A stretch of DNA of 64,000 nt from NCBI GenBank assembly GCA_029204225.1, contig CM055108.1, positions 19,846,279-19,910,278 on the forward strand. Direction: 5' to 3'. Shown here piece by piece: positions 25,141-35,719 of this stretch; within the stretch, counting starts at the first letter, position 1, and each line of letters opens with the position of its first letter. Below the pieces are notes generated by a model. It made no database searches. It was given only the letters and a program-made list of their open reading frames with translations, and was not told the origin of the DNA. The DNA comes from Diphasiastrum complanatum. Taxonomy: Eukaryota; Streptophyta; Lycopodiopsida; Lycopodiales; Lycopodiaceae. The position numbers were made by a program, and so were the translations under genes.

Positions 25141-26416
25141 TGTTTCAAAAGTAGCCAAATTTATAATAGTTATCTTTATTCAAGCTTTGACATTTATCTA
25201 TAATAATCGCAAATGGATGGCAAATGGCCAATTGGGTGTGAAATGAAATGGATGTTGATGATCCTCACAAATGCATAATCATGCATATGAGAATTGAATA
25301 TGGGATGGATGTTGATGAATGATTTTACAATATGGCAATTCGAATGATGGACGTAAATAAATATGATTAGGATGATGGGTTTTGAGTGCAAGATTATTGT
25401 TCCAAAGTACCAATCTTTTTTAACATGCTTCAAGAAGATACCATTCTCCAAACAGAGAGAGGATAAAAAAATTCAATGTCTAGTTGGCAAACATATAATC
25501 CAACACATAGACTGCCTCAAAAGCCAAGCACGTGCATTTGATCATTGATGTAACAAAAAAATCAAAAGATCCAATTTATTTTTCTCAAAAATTAAAATGA
25601 CCAGCTTTCTCCTATTCCACAAGTTTGGCTTCCAAAGAGCTAACTTTGTTAGCCAATTCTTCTCTTGCACAACCATACAAAGGTTGGAAAGGCAATAATT
25701 GAGTATAGCCCATACTATGCGTCTCTTAAATCAAAGTTCTCAAATGTTGATATAAGTGCTAAATTCTGATTGAGTAACCAAAGAATTTCCAAAAAAGAAT
25801 GAAAGAACCCAATACTTGAATATATCTCGTGTCCTTGGCTCTTAGGTAGTTTCAAAAGACTCGAATGAGAGCTTATCCTACCTTCCTTAGATGCCAATAG
25901 TTCACAAAGATGACTTTGGTAAAAGCAGAAGTAGCAAAAGTGGAAAAATTGAATGTTTCAAGGAAACTCACAAACAATGGAGTGAATTGAACTTCTTGAG
26001 CAATGCCTTCAAGATACAGGGCTCTAACTCCTCCCCTTCATATGTCCACAAATCAAACAGTGCTAAATAGGTCATCTGTTTCCTTTGTTCACACTAGTCA
26101 TCCTGCTTATTTACTTACGCCACCCTTCAGCTATAAATCCATAAAGCAATGCCTGAAGCATCATTCTCATTAGCTTCAATGGCAAATGTAAAGAGACAAC
26201 TACCTTGCAATCATGATGCTAAAAGTGCCCATGCTCTAAGGCATTGTGAGTGCAAGAATTTAATATACATAAATGATCCAAAGGACTACCTAAGAGCCAT
26301 AATAGTAGAATTCAACTCTGCTAGCATAGAATGGCCATAATTCAGATACTTCAGAATTAATCAGACTACAGCCCTTACCAAGACTTATGACACAAACTTT
26401 CATGCATTATTCATAC

Positions 26417-26546
<130 letters not shown>

Positions 26547-26893
26547 CTACAATGTAGCTAATGCTCATAACTTCATAGATAAGCAATACTGAACAATATC
26601 AAGTGACAATCACGAAGCTGTTTTATGCTTGTCCAAATGCTTGCAGAAGGGCAACCTGAAAAATTGCAAATCCTGGAAGAGGTCATATGTACATCACCAT
26701 CGAGCATTGCATCACCTGAATCACTTTATTTGAGTGCAAACATAGTCTTGCAGCACATTTGAAGCCATGACGATGTGACATTGTGCTGGGATCTGTAGAA
26801 AGCAATTCTATGGAAGGATGTACACTAGCTTTGGTTCATACAGATAATGGGTGCACATGTTCAGATGGTGGGAAGTGGGATAAAATCATTGAT

Positions 26894-27451
26894 CTACACA
26901 TTGCTCTGTCCAAATTGCAGTATTTTTCTCTCCAGCTCCTCCTTGTTGGCCCCAACAAACTTATCTACCTGCTCCTCATCTTTGATAAAGATAAAGGTGG
27001 GCATAGCCTTCACTTCCAACTTTTTCGCGATTTCCTACATCCCTCAAAACAAATGTAGTCAGAACACCCCAAGAAAAAAAAACTTCATTCCACTGATAGA
27101 AATGACTGCTCAGTAAAGTTGAATTGGGCAGAGTCAAAGAGTTAGTTCTCAAACAGATACAAAAACCTCTCACAATTAGTATCCAAAGTAACTTTCAGGT
27201 TATGCTTCCATTTGAAAACTTTTAATCTGGCTCTATTGAGAATAGTTCAAGCCTCAACCCTCAAATCTCAAATGAAACGAGAAAAGTTGTAGACAAGGAA
27301 GAGGAAAACCGCTTCCGATGGGAAAGAATAATGCTAAAGCGTAGCCGTTGACACATCTACTACGCATCAGAAAAGGAGTATAGTGTGATCCAGTAAAGTG
27401 GAAACGAGACCTCTCAAACTGCTCACAACAGAAGCACATGCCGCTTCTATA

Positions 27452-27484
<33 letters not shown>

Positions 27485-28113
27485 GCAATAGTACTGCATC
27501 GCAACTGGGGATTCTAGATTGGATAATACAGGTAACTGGATCTCTGGTGAAAATTCCAAACAACGATAAATTTCAGATGCAAACGATTTTACCTGCAAGT
27601 CATCTACATCTACTTCCAAGAACATTGTGTCAGGGAAGCTCCTTGAAAGATCGTCGAAAATGGGAGCCATGAACTTGCAAGGGGCACACCAGTCGGCAGA
27701 GAAATGCACAGCAACCTGACAAAAACATCACCAAAATACCCCCAAACCCATCAATCCCGAGCAGTCCTCAGCACAATTCGTGCCAAAAATTCCACCCATC
27801 TTCACCATCTCCAACAAAACAGCAATTTCCAAAAACCCAACAATCCAGAACAAAACAATAGAATCAGAAAAGCAAAACCCACCAAGGAGCCCTCTGCGTT
27901 GGCCCGTCGAAGCATCTCATCCCAGAAGGCGACTGAATCCACCACCACCACCCGAGAAGGCTCCTGCAGGTGCCCACTATACAGATCGCGATCAATACTA
28001 TGTTGCTCGATGGGGATGCCACCCCTTTCTTCCTCCCCATCTCTCACCATCTCCTCCTCTGTCGATCCATTCTCTCCTGCCATCGCCACCTCCTCCTCTC
28101 TCGCAAAACCCAC
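26894..28113 (-). CDS. Thioredoxin, h-type/CXXS-like backbone with WCAPC active site, 3 exons
   Basis: Predicted cytosolic thiol-disulfide oxidoreductase. Exons 28113-27883, 27715-27593 and 27034-26894 (TAG) splice in frame to 164 residues. The active site HFSADWCAPCKF is near residues 82-93, and the cis-proline motif KAMPTFIFIKD lies in exon 3. It ends with the usual helix KEELERKILQFG. About 60 residues, rich in Glu, precede the domain. The text FDDLSRSFPD...FLEVDVDD and LEVKAMPTF resembles the CXXS/h-type group, but both cysteines are present. A TATA box (TTTATAAAT, 28171-28179) lies about 60 bp above the ATG at 28113, supporting this start; Met at 28083 is an alternative. Intron 2 contains an (AT)n microsatellite. 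Subgroup is less certain than family. Confidence 0.92.
27455..27483. repeat. (AT)n microsatellite in thioredoxin intron 2
   Basis: Pure AT steps within the intron between the WCAPC exon and the cis-proline exon. Confidence 0.95.
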
Positions 28114-28170
28114 AATAAACAGCAGCCAAAGAGAAGAGAAAAAGAGCTCAAAGAAGAGAAGATCGCCTCC

Positions 28171-28179
28171 ATTTATAAA
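28171..28179 (-). promoter_or_regulatory. TATA box of the thioredoxin gene
   Basis: The minus strand reads CTTTATAAATGG, with the TATA core about 60 bp above the thioredoxin ATG at 28113. This gives an expected start of transcription near 28140 and a leader of about 30 bases. Confidence 0.6.
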
Positions 28180-28450
28180 GTCCCAATTGGGTCATGGGAC
28201 ACCCACATCACCTCATCAAAGGGGACTATTGGGTTTCTTGATTGGCCACCTGATTTTTGGGATAGGAGTGGTTAGGATGGATGACTATTGGTTTCCATAT
28301 TACCCACATCATCTTTCGGATAGGAGTGGATAGTTGATAGGAGTGGGTAGTTGTGATCACAGTTTTTGGAAAGACTTTGGAAAGAGAACGAGCGCCATGT
28401 GTTACTTAGTGGAGCACCCACTTGGATCTAATAGCTCATGAGTAATGACA

Positions 28451-28478
28451 CCTCCCTCCTCCTCCTCCTCCTCCTCCT

Positions 28479-28522
<44 letters not shown>
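28451..28522. repeat. (TCC)n(TC)n microsatellite
   Basis: About ten TCC units are followed by TC steps, upstream of the thioredoxin promoter. Confidence 0.95.
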
Positions 28523-28525
<3 letters not shown>

Positions 28526-28849
28526 ATAAGTAATGACACCTCTAACAGAGCGAGACCACAAAATCTAGAAATATTTATGGCACTCGAATAATCAAACAAT
28601 GTCATGTTTACTAAAAAATTAAGGGGCCCAAGTGATCACGAGAGTTCATGGATAGAAATACTAGCAATAAATGAATAGCTCAAAACTTGCAAGGGTTGAT
28701 GGAAAAATATTAAAATGGAGTTGAGATATTAGAACCACTAAAATAGATTGTGCTAATATGAAGCATCACAATCTTGTTGTATCATAAGATAGTCAATGCA
28801 ATCTACCCAAGAAGACAAACAAGTGATTAGGCACATAAGAAGATCGACA

Positions 28850-29268
28850 TGCCACTACAAATTGTGGAGGCAATCATAGAAGACATGAGTGGGAAAACAA
28901 AAATGGATGAGCTAGAGAAGAAGCTAGAGAAAATTCAATGTTGTATGTGCTAATGATTAGAAATATTTCTCATGCAAGGATTGGACCTCAATTATCTGCA
29001 CTCTCAAATTCTAGTAGCAGATAAAGCAAGGGTTGCCATGGAAAATCTAGAGAGCTTGAAGTAGAAAATCAAACATAAAAGTGGTGAGCTATTTACTCCA
29101 TTTTTTCTTAGACGGCAAAATGCCAACATAGAGAGCCAAAAAGGAAAATATAGATTGGTGTTGTGATATTATGAGGAGAATGGTGCAAACTTGAAAAGTG
29201 GATCCGTAGTTAGCAAGGGCGAAATCAACAAAGCTCAATGGTCACTGCAAAATAAAATAGACAGTCCA
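28850..29268 (+). pseudogene. Degenerate coiled-coil-like ORF remnant
   Basis: The plus strand reads as protein with scattered stop codons: MDELEKKLEKIQ, then LNYLHSQILVADKARVAMEN, then KSGELFTPFFLRRQNANIE. The Leu/Glu/Lys pattern suggests a coiled coil. It adjoins the unusual 29-36 kb region and may belong to it. No family recognised. Confidence 0.3.
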
Positions 29269-29990
29269 TTAAATGCAATTCTGAGAAATAATTTCAAATT
29301 GGAATGCCAATGATAAAGCTATTAACAACAAGAAGCAAATAATTTTCTTGGTATGATAGGACAGAAGCAGGTATTTGGTGAGTGGTGTGCATCCACTAAA
29401 TAGACACTGTGTCAAGGTGTCATTTTCGTCCTTAATGGACTGAAGGAAAAAATTGCTAAGAACTAAGACTTCTCGGCTTGAATTTCTTGCAATGTCAAAT
29501 TGCAAGAGCTGAATCTCAAACTCTATCATAGGATCACTAACAGAAGCCTGTCTGTTCTTCATATCCAAACAATCAGGAACTCTAAAATTTATGCTAAAAT
29601 CAAGCTCCTCTAATCTGAAACAAAATGGAACTTCTATTCTATCAACGGCATCAGATATGTCTTTCTCAAATATCAAATATTCATCCGAATCTATATAGGT
29701 GAGAGAATTATAAGGAGGAGGAGGAGGAGGAGGAGGAATAGTAGAATCTACGGGACTAACTGGATTGTCCAAAATGGTTGTAACCGTATTTACAACCGAA
29801 TCCAATGCCGAGTTATTTACATTTTCACTAGAAGGAGAAAGTTGAATATTCATTCTCCTAACTTTCTTCGGAGCATCATTTTTGCTCCTCACAACCCTCT
29901 TAGGAACTTGTTGCTTCCTAGGCCTCTTGGTAGGGAGGTTTGTCTTATCTAAGGGACCACTTATGTAATTTACAATACCAATTTTGCATC
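29269..29990 (-). other. Long open frame (>200 residues) fused after the histone fold, basic then Pro-rich then acidic
   Basis: In the frame shifted by one base from the H3 core, an uninterrupted reading runs from GIVNYISGPLDKTNLPTKRP through a Lys/Arg-rich segment to an eight-proline run near 29720-29745. An acidic/hydrophobic region and a stop at 29269 follow. No domain recognised. Its immediate continuity with the histone fold suggests a C-terminal extension separated by a frameshift, or a neighbouring exon. Confidence 0.45.
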
Positions 29991-30253
29991 CTATATAGGA
30001 GTTGAAAATCTTTTCGCATTATAGTAACTTGCTTGGCATGAATAGCTAGCTAAAAAGAGTCTTCAAAAAATAGGCTCTGATAATCCTCAGCAACCCCTTG
30101 AAGGCATTCGAGTGCCACGGGTGTGAATCTAACAAAACTGCCAAGATCATTCCTAGTGATCTGGCGAACAGTGTGGTAGAAGGGTGCACTAGAAATTAGC
30201 AGGGTAGAACCTGAAGAGAAAAAATATCTCCTAGTCTGATTCATCATTTCCAT
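29988..30253 (-). pseudogene. Histone H3 fold, centromeric (CENH3)-like, with in-frame stop
   Basis: The minus-strand translation follows the H3 core: STLLISSAPFYHTVRQIT (N-helix and helix 1), RFTPVALECLQGVAEDY and FFEDS (helix 2), then AIHAKQVTIMRKDFQLLYRM (helix 3). Several traits favour centromeric H3: APF before helix 1, loop 1 one residue longer than canonical H3, AEDY, and MRKDF. A TAG replaces the residue between FEDSF and LAIHAK. Almost no basic N-terminal tail precedes the core (Met only about 12 residues before STLLI). It could be a pseudogene, a captured fragment, or part of a spliced gene. H3-fold identity is secure by motif order; the CENH3 assignment is an inference. Confidence 0.7.
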
Positions 30254-30299
30254 TGTGGGGATATCGGACTTGTGCGCAAGAAGAGGGGAGTGAGCGAGA

Positions 30300-30882
30300 G
30301 AGGTCTAAGACGGGTCGCAGAGAAGCGATATGTACAGGGCTTCTGTGGGCAGGCGGTGTACTAGGGATTGAAGGGGGTGACGGGCGTCGCATAGGAGCAA
30401 TATCTGGAGAGCAAGGGCAAAAAAAGTGAAAAACAATGCCTCGAGGGTGAAGCCCTCTACTCCGCGGGTCACACGTGTGAACGTACGACCGGGTGTACGG
30501 TCACACGTGTCTCTCTTTACGGCCAAATCAGAAATTGCCACGTATCAATGTACGGCATAATGAGATTTTGACACGTGTCAAAATGACATATCGCACGTGC
30601 ATAAAAGTACGGACGAGTAAGGTGGAGACACATGTCATGTTGACCATTGACTCGCATGTGTGAAAAAAACGTATAAAAGACATGCACCCCGATTATCTTT
30701 TTTGATTTTTTTTTCTCAATTTTTGCAAATATCACTCTTGTGTGTGCTATTTGTGTGTTCTTCATTAGCTAGTCGTCTACGTGCGCACAAGTGCGATATC
30801 CCACAATCTGAGTCTGTACATATCGATCATGTGCGCGTTCTGAACAACGCTATCGCGCGCATAGAACCGATATTTGCCAGAA
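30300..30882. promoter_or_regulatory. Putative bidirectional promoter with ACGTG and GTACGG motifs
   Basis: The interval between the divergent histone-fold ORF and the plus-strand gene contains at least five ACGTG cores (for example 30470-30520, 30570-30600) and four GTACGG/CGTACG motifs. A plus-strand TATA box (GTATAAAAGA) lies near 30671, about 210 bp above the ATG at 30883. Flanking sequence is less structured. Confidence 0.5.
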
Positions 30883-32807
30883 ATGGCCTCCTCGTCCGGA
30901 GCTAACCATGAAAGCACTCTAAGTACATTTCTGACTAAGTTTGGAATAACGGAGAACTTAGACTACTTTAAATCCCTCTTCTGGCCTTTTCTACATGTTT
31001 TTCAGACTACTCAGCAGAATGTTGAAGTATTTTATGACCCCTATGTGAGATTCAGAGATATAGTTAGTATCCGTGTGATCTCCATAGGTCCTTTCTCTTT
31101 CATGCATTTTATTGACCTTGTCCATTTTCTGACGTTGAAACTAAATGCTTTTTTAATTTGCCAATTCACTATATTAACGAGGATGTATATATTACTACTA
31201 CGGGTTTATGTAAATTATTTACTATCATGAGGACTAAGTGCTTTGTTTACTATCGGGCACAATTTTTGAATTTTTTGATATTATTGATTTTGAGACCGAA
31301 GACTTGGTGCCATGAATGGATTACAATGATGAAGAAGGACTTCTGATGGGGGAAGAATGTCTGATGAAAGCTTTGTCAGATTTTGCTTCAGCATGGAGGA
31401 AGCATGCCATCTAAAGAAGAATTCATGGCATTTCAGTTTCAGATGGGCTTCCCTTGTCCATCCTTAATGCATTTCTGTTGGAAGTATTTCTACTTTCTAC
31501 GGTGGCTAGCTCTAATGAAGAGTTCGTGCGTAGTATAGTGGTAGACCGGTCGTCCACCTTCTAAGTTCTACAAGGCTTAACAACTGTGAAATAAGAACAT
31601 AAACAAAAAGGGAGCACCAAGGCTTCCCAACTGGTGCTCGAAATAGAAACTAATTAAGGTGTGGCTAAGGTGGTACCCAACTAGCCACTACTTGGAAAGT
31701 AAATAAACTTGCTAAGGCGGTACCCAACTAGCAAGGATCAACAATAAACTAGGCTTCCCAACTAGCAAACCGTAAAACTAATACTAACTCCCAAAGGGAA
31801 ATGAAATAATAAATTGCGGCTAACTAAATAATTAACAAATAAAGCAGGCCACAAGAATCCAATGAAAGGAGGCAAGAGGAGGCCCGAGCACCTTCCCTCA
31901 AGCTATGCACCTTCCAATGGGAACACAAAGAAATAGAATGATAATCTCAAGGAGAGAGCAATTTAGCATAATCTCAGAGTATTGTTTTACAAGGGAAATG
32001 CCTCTCTTCTTATAGCAAGAAGGGCCTTCCATAAGCTTCTACTAACTTATGGGATTATTTTCTAAAACTTGCAATTCTAAGACTTCTAAACTTCTCCACT
32101 TCTAAAGCCTAAGACTCTAAACTTAGAACTCAAGATAACTTAGAATCTTTTATTTTCTAAGCTTAAGTTTCGAAGTTTAAGCTCTCTAAGTTAAGTTTTC
32201 TAACTTAGAAGTTTAGAATTTAATTAAGTTTCTACCCATGGACTTATAACACACATGCCATGGTAGGAGTTTATTAACAAGTACTCACAGTGGGCTTATA
32301 ATACACATGCCACGGTGTTTTATTTTACTTTGATTTTACTTTGTTGCTAACATTGAGGATTTTGCTGCATGCCGAGGTGGTCTCAGACAACATTCTTCTT
32401 CATTCCATAGGGACTTGGCCACTATCTGAGGGCATTTCCGAAAGAATGAGATATGTATTGCTCATTCTAAGTTCAGCCCAGTTGGGGAGACACTCATAAT
32501 GGTTGTGAAAGCTTTATCTTATTATCTAGAAGGACATAAATTTGTTAAGACAAATAAGATCATTTTCGTCAAGAGATCATATGTTTTGAACATTCTAGGT
32601 TTTACTAATGAGAAGGGGAGCTCTCACTATTCATTGTACTCTACATGTATTGAACTTAGTGGAAACAAGGATAATGCACATCTACTAGATGCATTATTCA
32701 ATATTTATTTATACAATCAATATTTATACAGTGGGTACATATCATTTGACTATGATGCTCTTCTCTCTTGCTCCATGAATTTGCAAGCTTTTCTGAACTT
32801 GTCATAA
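30883..32807 (+). pseudogene. Decayed unrecognised gene, possibly transposon-encoded
   Basis: The start AGAAATGGCC (ATG 30883) has good context and a TATA box upstream. Coding-like segments follow in shifting frames: MASSSGANHESTLSTFLTKF; then INEDVYITTTGLCKLFTIMR around 31150-31240; then an acidic stretch (DYNDEEGLLMGEECLMKALS) around 31315-31380; and SDGLPLSILNAFLLEVF around 31440-31490. After an insertion, 32340-32800 continues with IEDFAACRGG, KFSPVGETLIMVVKALSYYL and YVLNILGFTNEKGSSHYSLY. Stops and frameshifts show it is dead. The pattern loosely recalls plant transposon-associated proteins, but I do not claim a family. The 3' end overlaps the opposing transposase-like gene. Confidence 0.45.
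31545..32335. mobile_element. About 0.8-kb insertion interrupting the plus-strand gene
   Basis: Coding-like sequence stops near 31545 and resumes near 32335. The intervening DNA has a different character. It carries four copies of (T/A)CCCAACT(A/G)G (about 31626, 31675, 31724, 31757), a self-complementary CTAAGTT/AACTTAG-rich block (32040-32225), and a repeated CTTATAA(C/T)ACACATGCCA motif (32241, 32294). No clear terminal repeats were seen. Confidence 0.35.
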
Positions 32808-35240
32808 TCTGTAGATTTGGTGATCTGTCTAATTTGAACTCTTCTGTAAAACCATTGAAACAATTGAATATTGTAGCTTCGTTTTTTGTTAGTTCCTCCA
32901 TGTTGAGTGTTTCGATGGAATGATGCTCGCGCTTGCCAATGTGATTTCTCCATTCTTTGTGATGACCATATACTCATGCTCCCGTAGGTATTGGCAAAGA
33001 ATGATGTGTGATCCCTGAGTATGTACTGCATAATAGTAAAATATAGAATTAGCAAAAGGAAAATTGAAATCATCAATGATAGGAAATTTATTTAAAGTAA
33101 TTGACCATGTAATGTGTGATGTGATCTGGCCCCCATGCTTTTGATACGACATCAACAAACTCCACACAAGTCTGTTGGATGATATGCTTCTATGTATTTG
33201 TAAATGTATTTTTTATAAGAATTTTAATCATACTGTCTAATTTTTTTCACACATCAACTTTTTGTAGTCTAGTTGTACCTCTCACCTCGAAATCCTGAGT
33301 GCAAAAATGATCTTCTTCCAAACAGAGTGTGCAATGCTTGATGCTTTACATGTGTGGTTTGACAAAAAATCTTTGTGCTTTTGCTCCTCCTATGCTTGGC
33401 TTGCATGGCAAATTTTCAGTCTTTCTTGAAAGCTTTTCATCTTTTTGTATTTTCACATGACCCTTGTGTAGTCTTTCTTTCGATAGAACATCTGCTAATC
33501 TAGATATTGTTTGTTTTGAAGATGATGCTAACTTGGTATTCCAAGCAAATAATATGTGAATCTCTATTATCCTCACATCTACATGAAGAGTACAAATATG
33601 TACACTTTTCAATGGAATAGGCAATATAAGTTTCTAGTTTGGATCTAAATTTTCTCTTGTTATACATGTACTTCTTGTAGCATCTTTCGCCAATTTCATG
33701 CAGTATATACATGGATGCTTAGACGTCGCTCCATGAGAAACATTATACATGCATTTCAAAGTTTTCAAATCACCTGCCAAATGTCATTCCACATTGAAAT
33801 CTCCTTTTCCAGGTACATTGAGCTTTACACCATCCATGTGCTCTTTGATAACCCGAGGATAAGATGTTCTGCAGAATATCCATGATAAAATATCATGATC
33901 TTCTTTCAGAACCTATCAACATAAATGTACCATTAGATTCAAAATCAACATAGCTAGTTAGTTTGATTTAAAACTTCAATCATATTTCATTATTGAATGA
34001 GCAAATATACCTGGAAATCTAGCAACCACCAGATATCGTTTTTTGACTGGACACTAAAGCTAAAATTTCCATGATCGATTGATTGTCAAAGTGCCCCGTT
34101 CATGAGAGTTATACTAACTCTCTCCATCTTTTGCCCTTTAACTATTTCTGACTCATCTAACTTAAGCACTATGATTATTTTACCAATTACCTTTTCCATT
34201 GTGATTTCATAAAAAGCAATCATAAATCTTAGTAATTGATTTATATCCACAAATATCTTATGCATTCCTATATTTAAGCCAGTTCTCTCATGCTTCAAAT
34301 GATATGACCTTGGAAGAGGAACCTTCTTAATAAAAACTTGCTTAAATGCTTCTCTGATAAGTTTAAAAATTGTATCATATGCTTCCCTGCTTATCCCGAC
34401 AAAATCACAAGCACCTTGCATTATAGTTTTATCTAAGAATTTTTGTATGTCCATCATCAAGCCCTCTACAATTTTAGACTTTATATGTGGACTTTTATTA
34501 TTCATCAACATAGATTCAGTTGATTTACCTGTTAATATAGAACCCAATGTCTTTCCGATTGAATCAATATCTTTGATATTTTGATTTGCAAACAATGCAG
34601 ATCTGCATTGAAAGATAACAGATTAGAAAACAAACCTGCATATTAAGCATATTCAATTAAGCATCTGAGATAAATTACAAAATACCTACTTGAATGCACG
34701 AATCCTTCTGTTTTGGTAACCTCCTCTCGAGAGATTCTGAATATCCTTGCAAGATTTTCGCTTTCGTTTCTTGCTTTTAGTTTTCTCTGTGAATATTTCC
34801 ACATCTTTCAGTAACTGTAAATTCTCAGAAGCAATATTACCTGCATTTGTTCAGATTCAATGCTAATGTCTGAAATATTTTTTTTCAACGACTCATATTT
34901 TCTTCAAAGTTCTACATTTTCATGCTGCAACTTTTGTACAAAACTCTCTCTCTCTTGATAGCAGGAGGACATAGATCTGATGTGACTCTCCAAAAATTGA
35001 ATCCTCCTAAAGATGTATTTCCATAATTTTTCAATCTTTCACAATATCCCAATAAACCATTATGCCTATTGCAAATCCAAATAACCAGTTGAGTTATTGA
35101 GGAGAAGACATGATGTTTTAGGGTACTAGGATCTTCAGGCTCATCTGTCCACAGATCCAAATTCTTCTTTCTTTCAATCCTATAACGTAGATGGTGCTCA
35201 ACAGATATTGATGATCCTTTGACTCCTCTTTTCTATAAAG
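32750..35240 (-). pseudogene. Multi-exon transposase-like gene of unrecognised family, degraded
   Basis: Coding-like exons on the minus strand join in phase. Exon about 35240-34690 carries LDLWTDEPEDP, a coiled-coil region and basic KSKKRKRKS. Exon 34602-34011 carries ISREAYDTIFKLIREAF, KIIIVLKLDESEIVKGQ and ERVSITLMN. An exon from 33912 carries HLAGDLKTLKCMYN, SKHPCIYC and VHICTLHVDVRI. The last part (about 33180-32750) carries AWGPDHITHYM, YGSMSIWSSQRMEKSHWQAR and NTQHGG. Donor/acceptor pairs such as AA|GTAGGT...GCAG|ATC and CAG|GTATAT...GATAG|GTT keep the frame. In-frame TGA/TAG codons and a frameshift show decay. Acidic residues in LDES, GDLK and MEKSH are candidate D, D, E. It is clearly element-like, but I cannot name the superfamily. 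Confidence 0.6.
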
Positions 35241-35371
35241 GTGCCAAGTCAATAGGAATGTCCAAATGAAGATGATACAAATATCGTCATTATAAAAAGT
35301 ACAAAATCAGTGGCAAGCTTCAAAGTACTACGAAATATTTGAATGCAAATATATTCTTACCTAAGGCAAGA

Positions 35372-35665
35372 TAGGCCATTTCTGATGAAAGCTTCCATAT
35401 TCAAATATGGATGCTGATATTTTAATTTCCACCACAAGATGGCGCTCATATTTCAATTTCAAGAGGGAATTTTTATTCAAAATCATATTTATAAAATTTT
35501 CGCTAAACAAAATGCAAGGTCACCAATTTCGGATGAGAGCTTATGTAATGGTGATCCCCTCCTTATTCAAATATGGCGATGGCGCTCATATTTTGATTTA
35601 CACATCAAGATGGCACTCATATTTTGATTTTAAGTGAGAATATACATTCAAAATCATACTATGGT
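35372..35665. repeat. Imperfect tandem repeats upstream of the transposase-like gene
   Basis: GATGGC(G/A)CTCATATTT(C/T)(A/G)ATTT recurs at about 35440, 35578 and 35608. A longer unit (CCA(A)TTTC(T/G)GATGA(A/G)AGCTT ... TATTCAAATATGG) recurs at about 35372 and 35523. Position and layout resemble subterminal repeats of a DNA transposon. Confidence 0.6.
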
Positions 35666-35709
35666 TAAGCACTACACAACCAAAACAACAATTGGTTTGC
35701 TTAACCATA
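35660..35709. repeat. 11-bp inverted repeat (stem-loop)
   Basis: TATGGTTAAGC at 35660-35670 and GCTTAACCATA at 35699-35709 are perfect inverse complements with a 28-bp loop. They lie just beyond the tandem repeats upstream of the transposase-like gene. Confidence 0.7.
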
Positions 35710-35719
35710 ATTGTAGACG

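Noticed and set aside
27704-28333. 209-codon plus-strand frame
   Set aside because: Antisense shadow of thioredoxin exon 1 and its promoter; the minus strand carries the clear gene.
32499-32807. Plus-strand frame taken as one intact 102-residue gene
   Set aside because: Upstream sequence continues the same reading before the ATG, and the last 20 codons are antisense to the opposing gene; better seen as part of a decayed longer gene.
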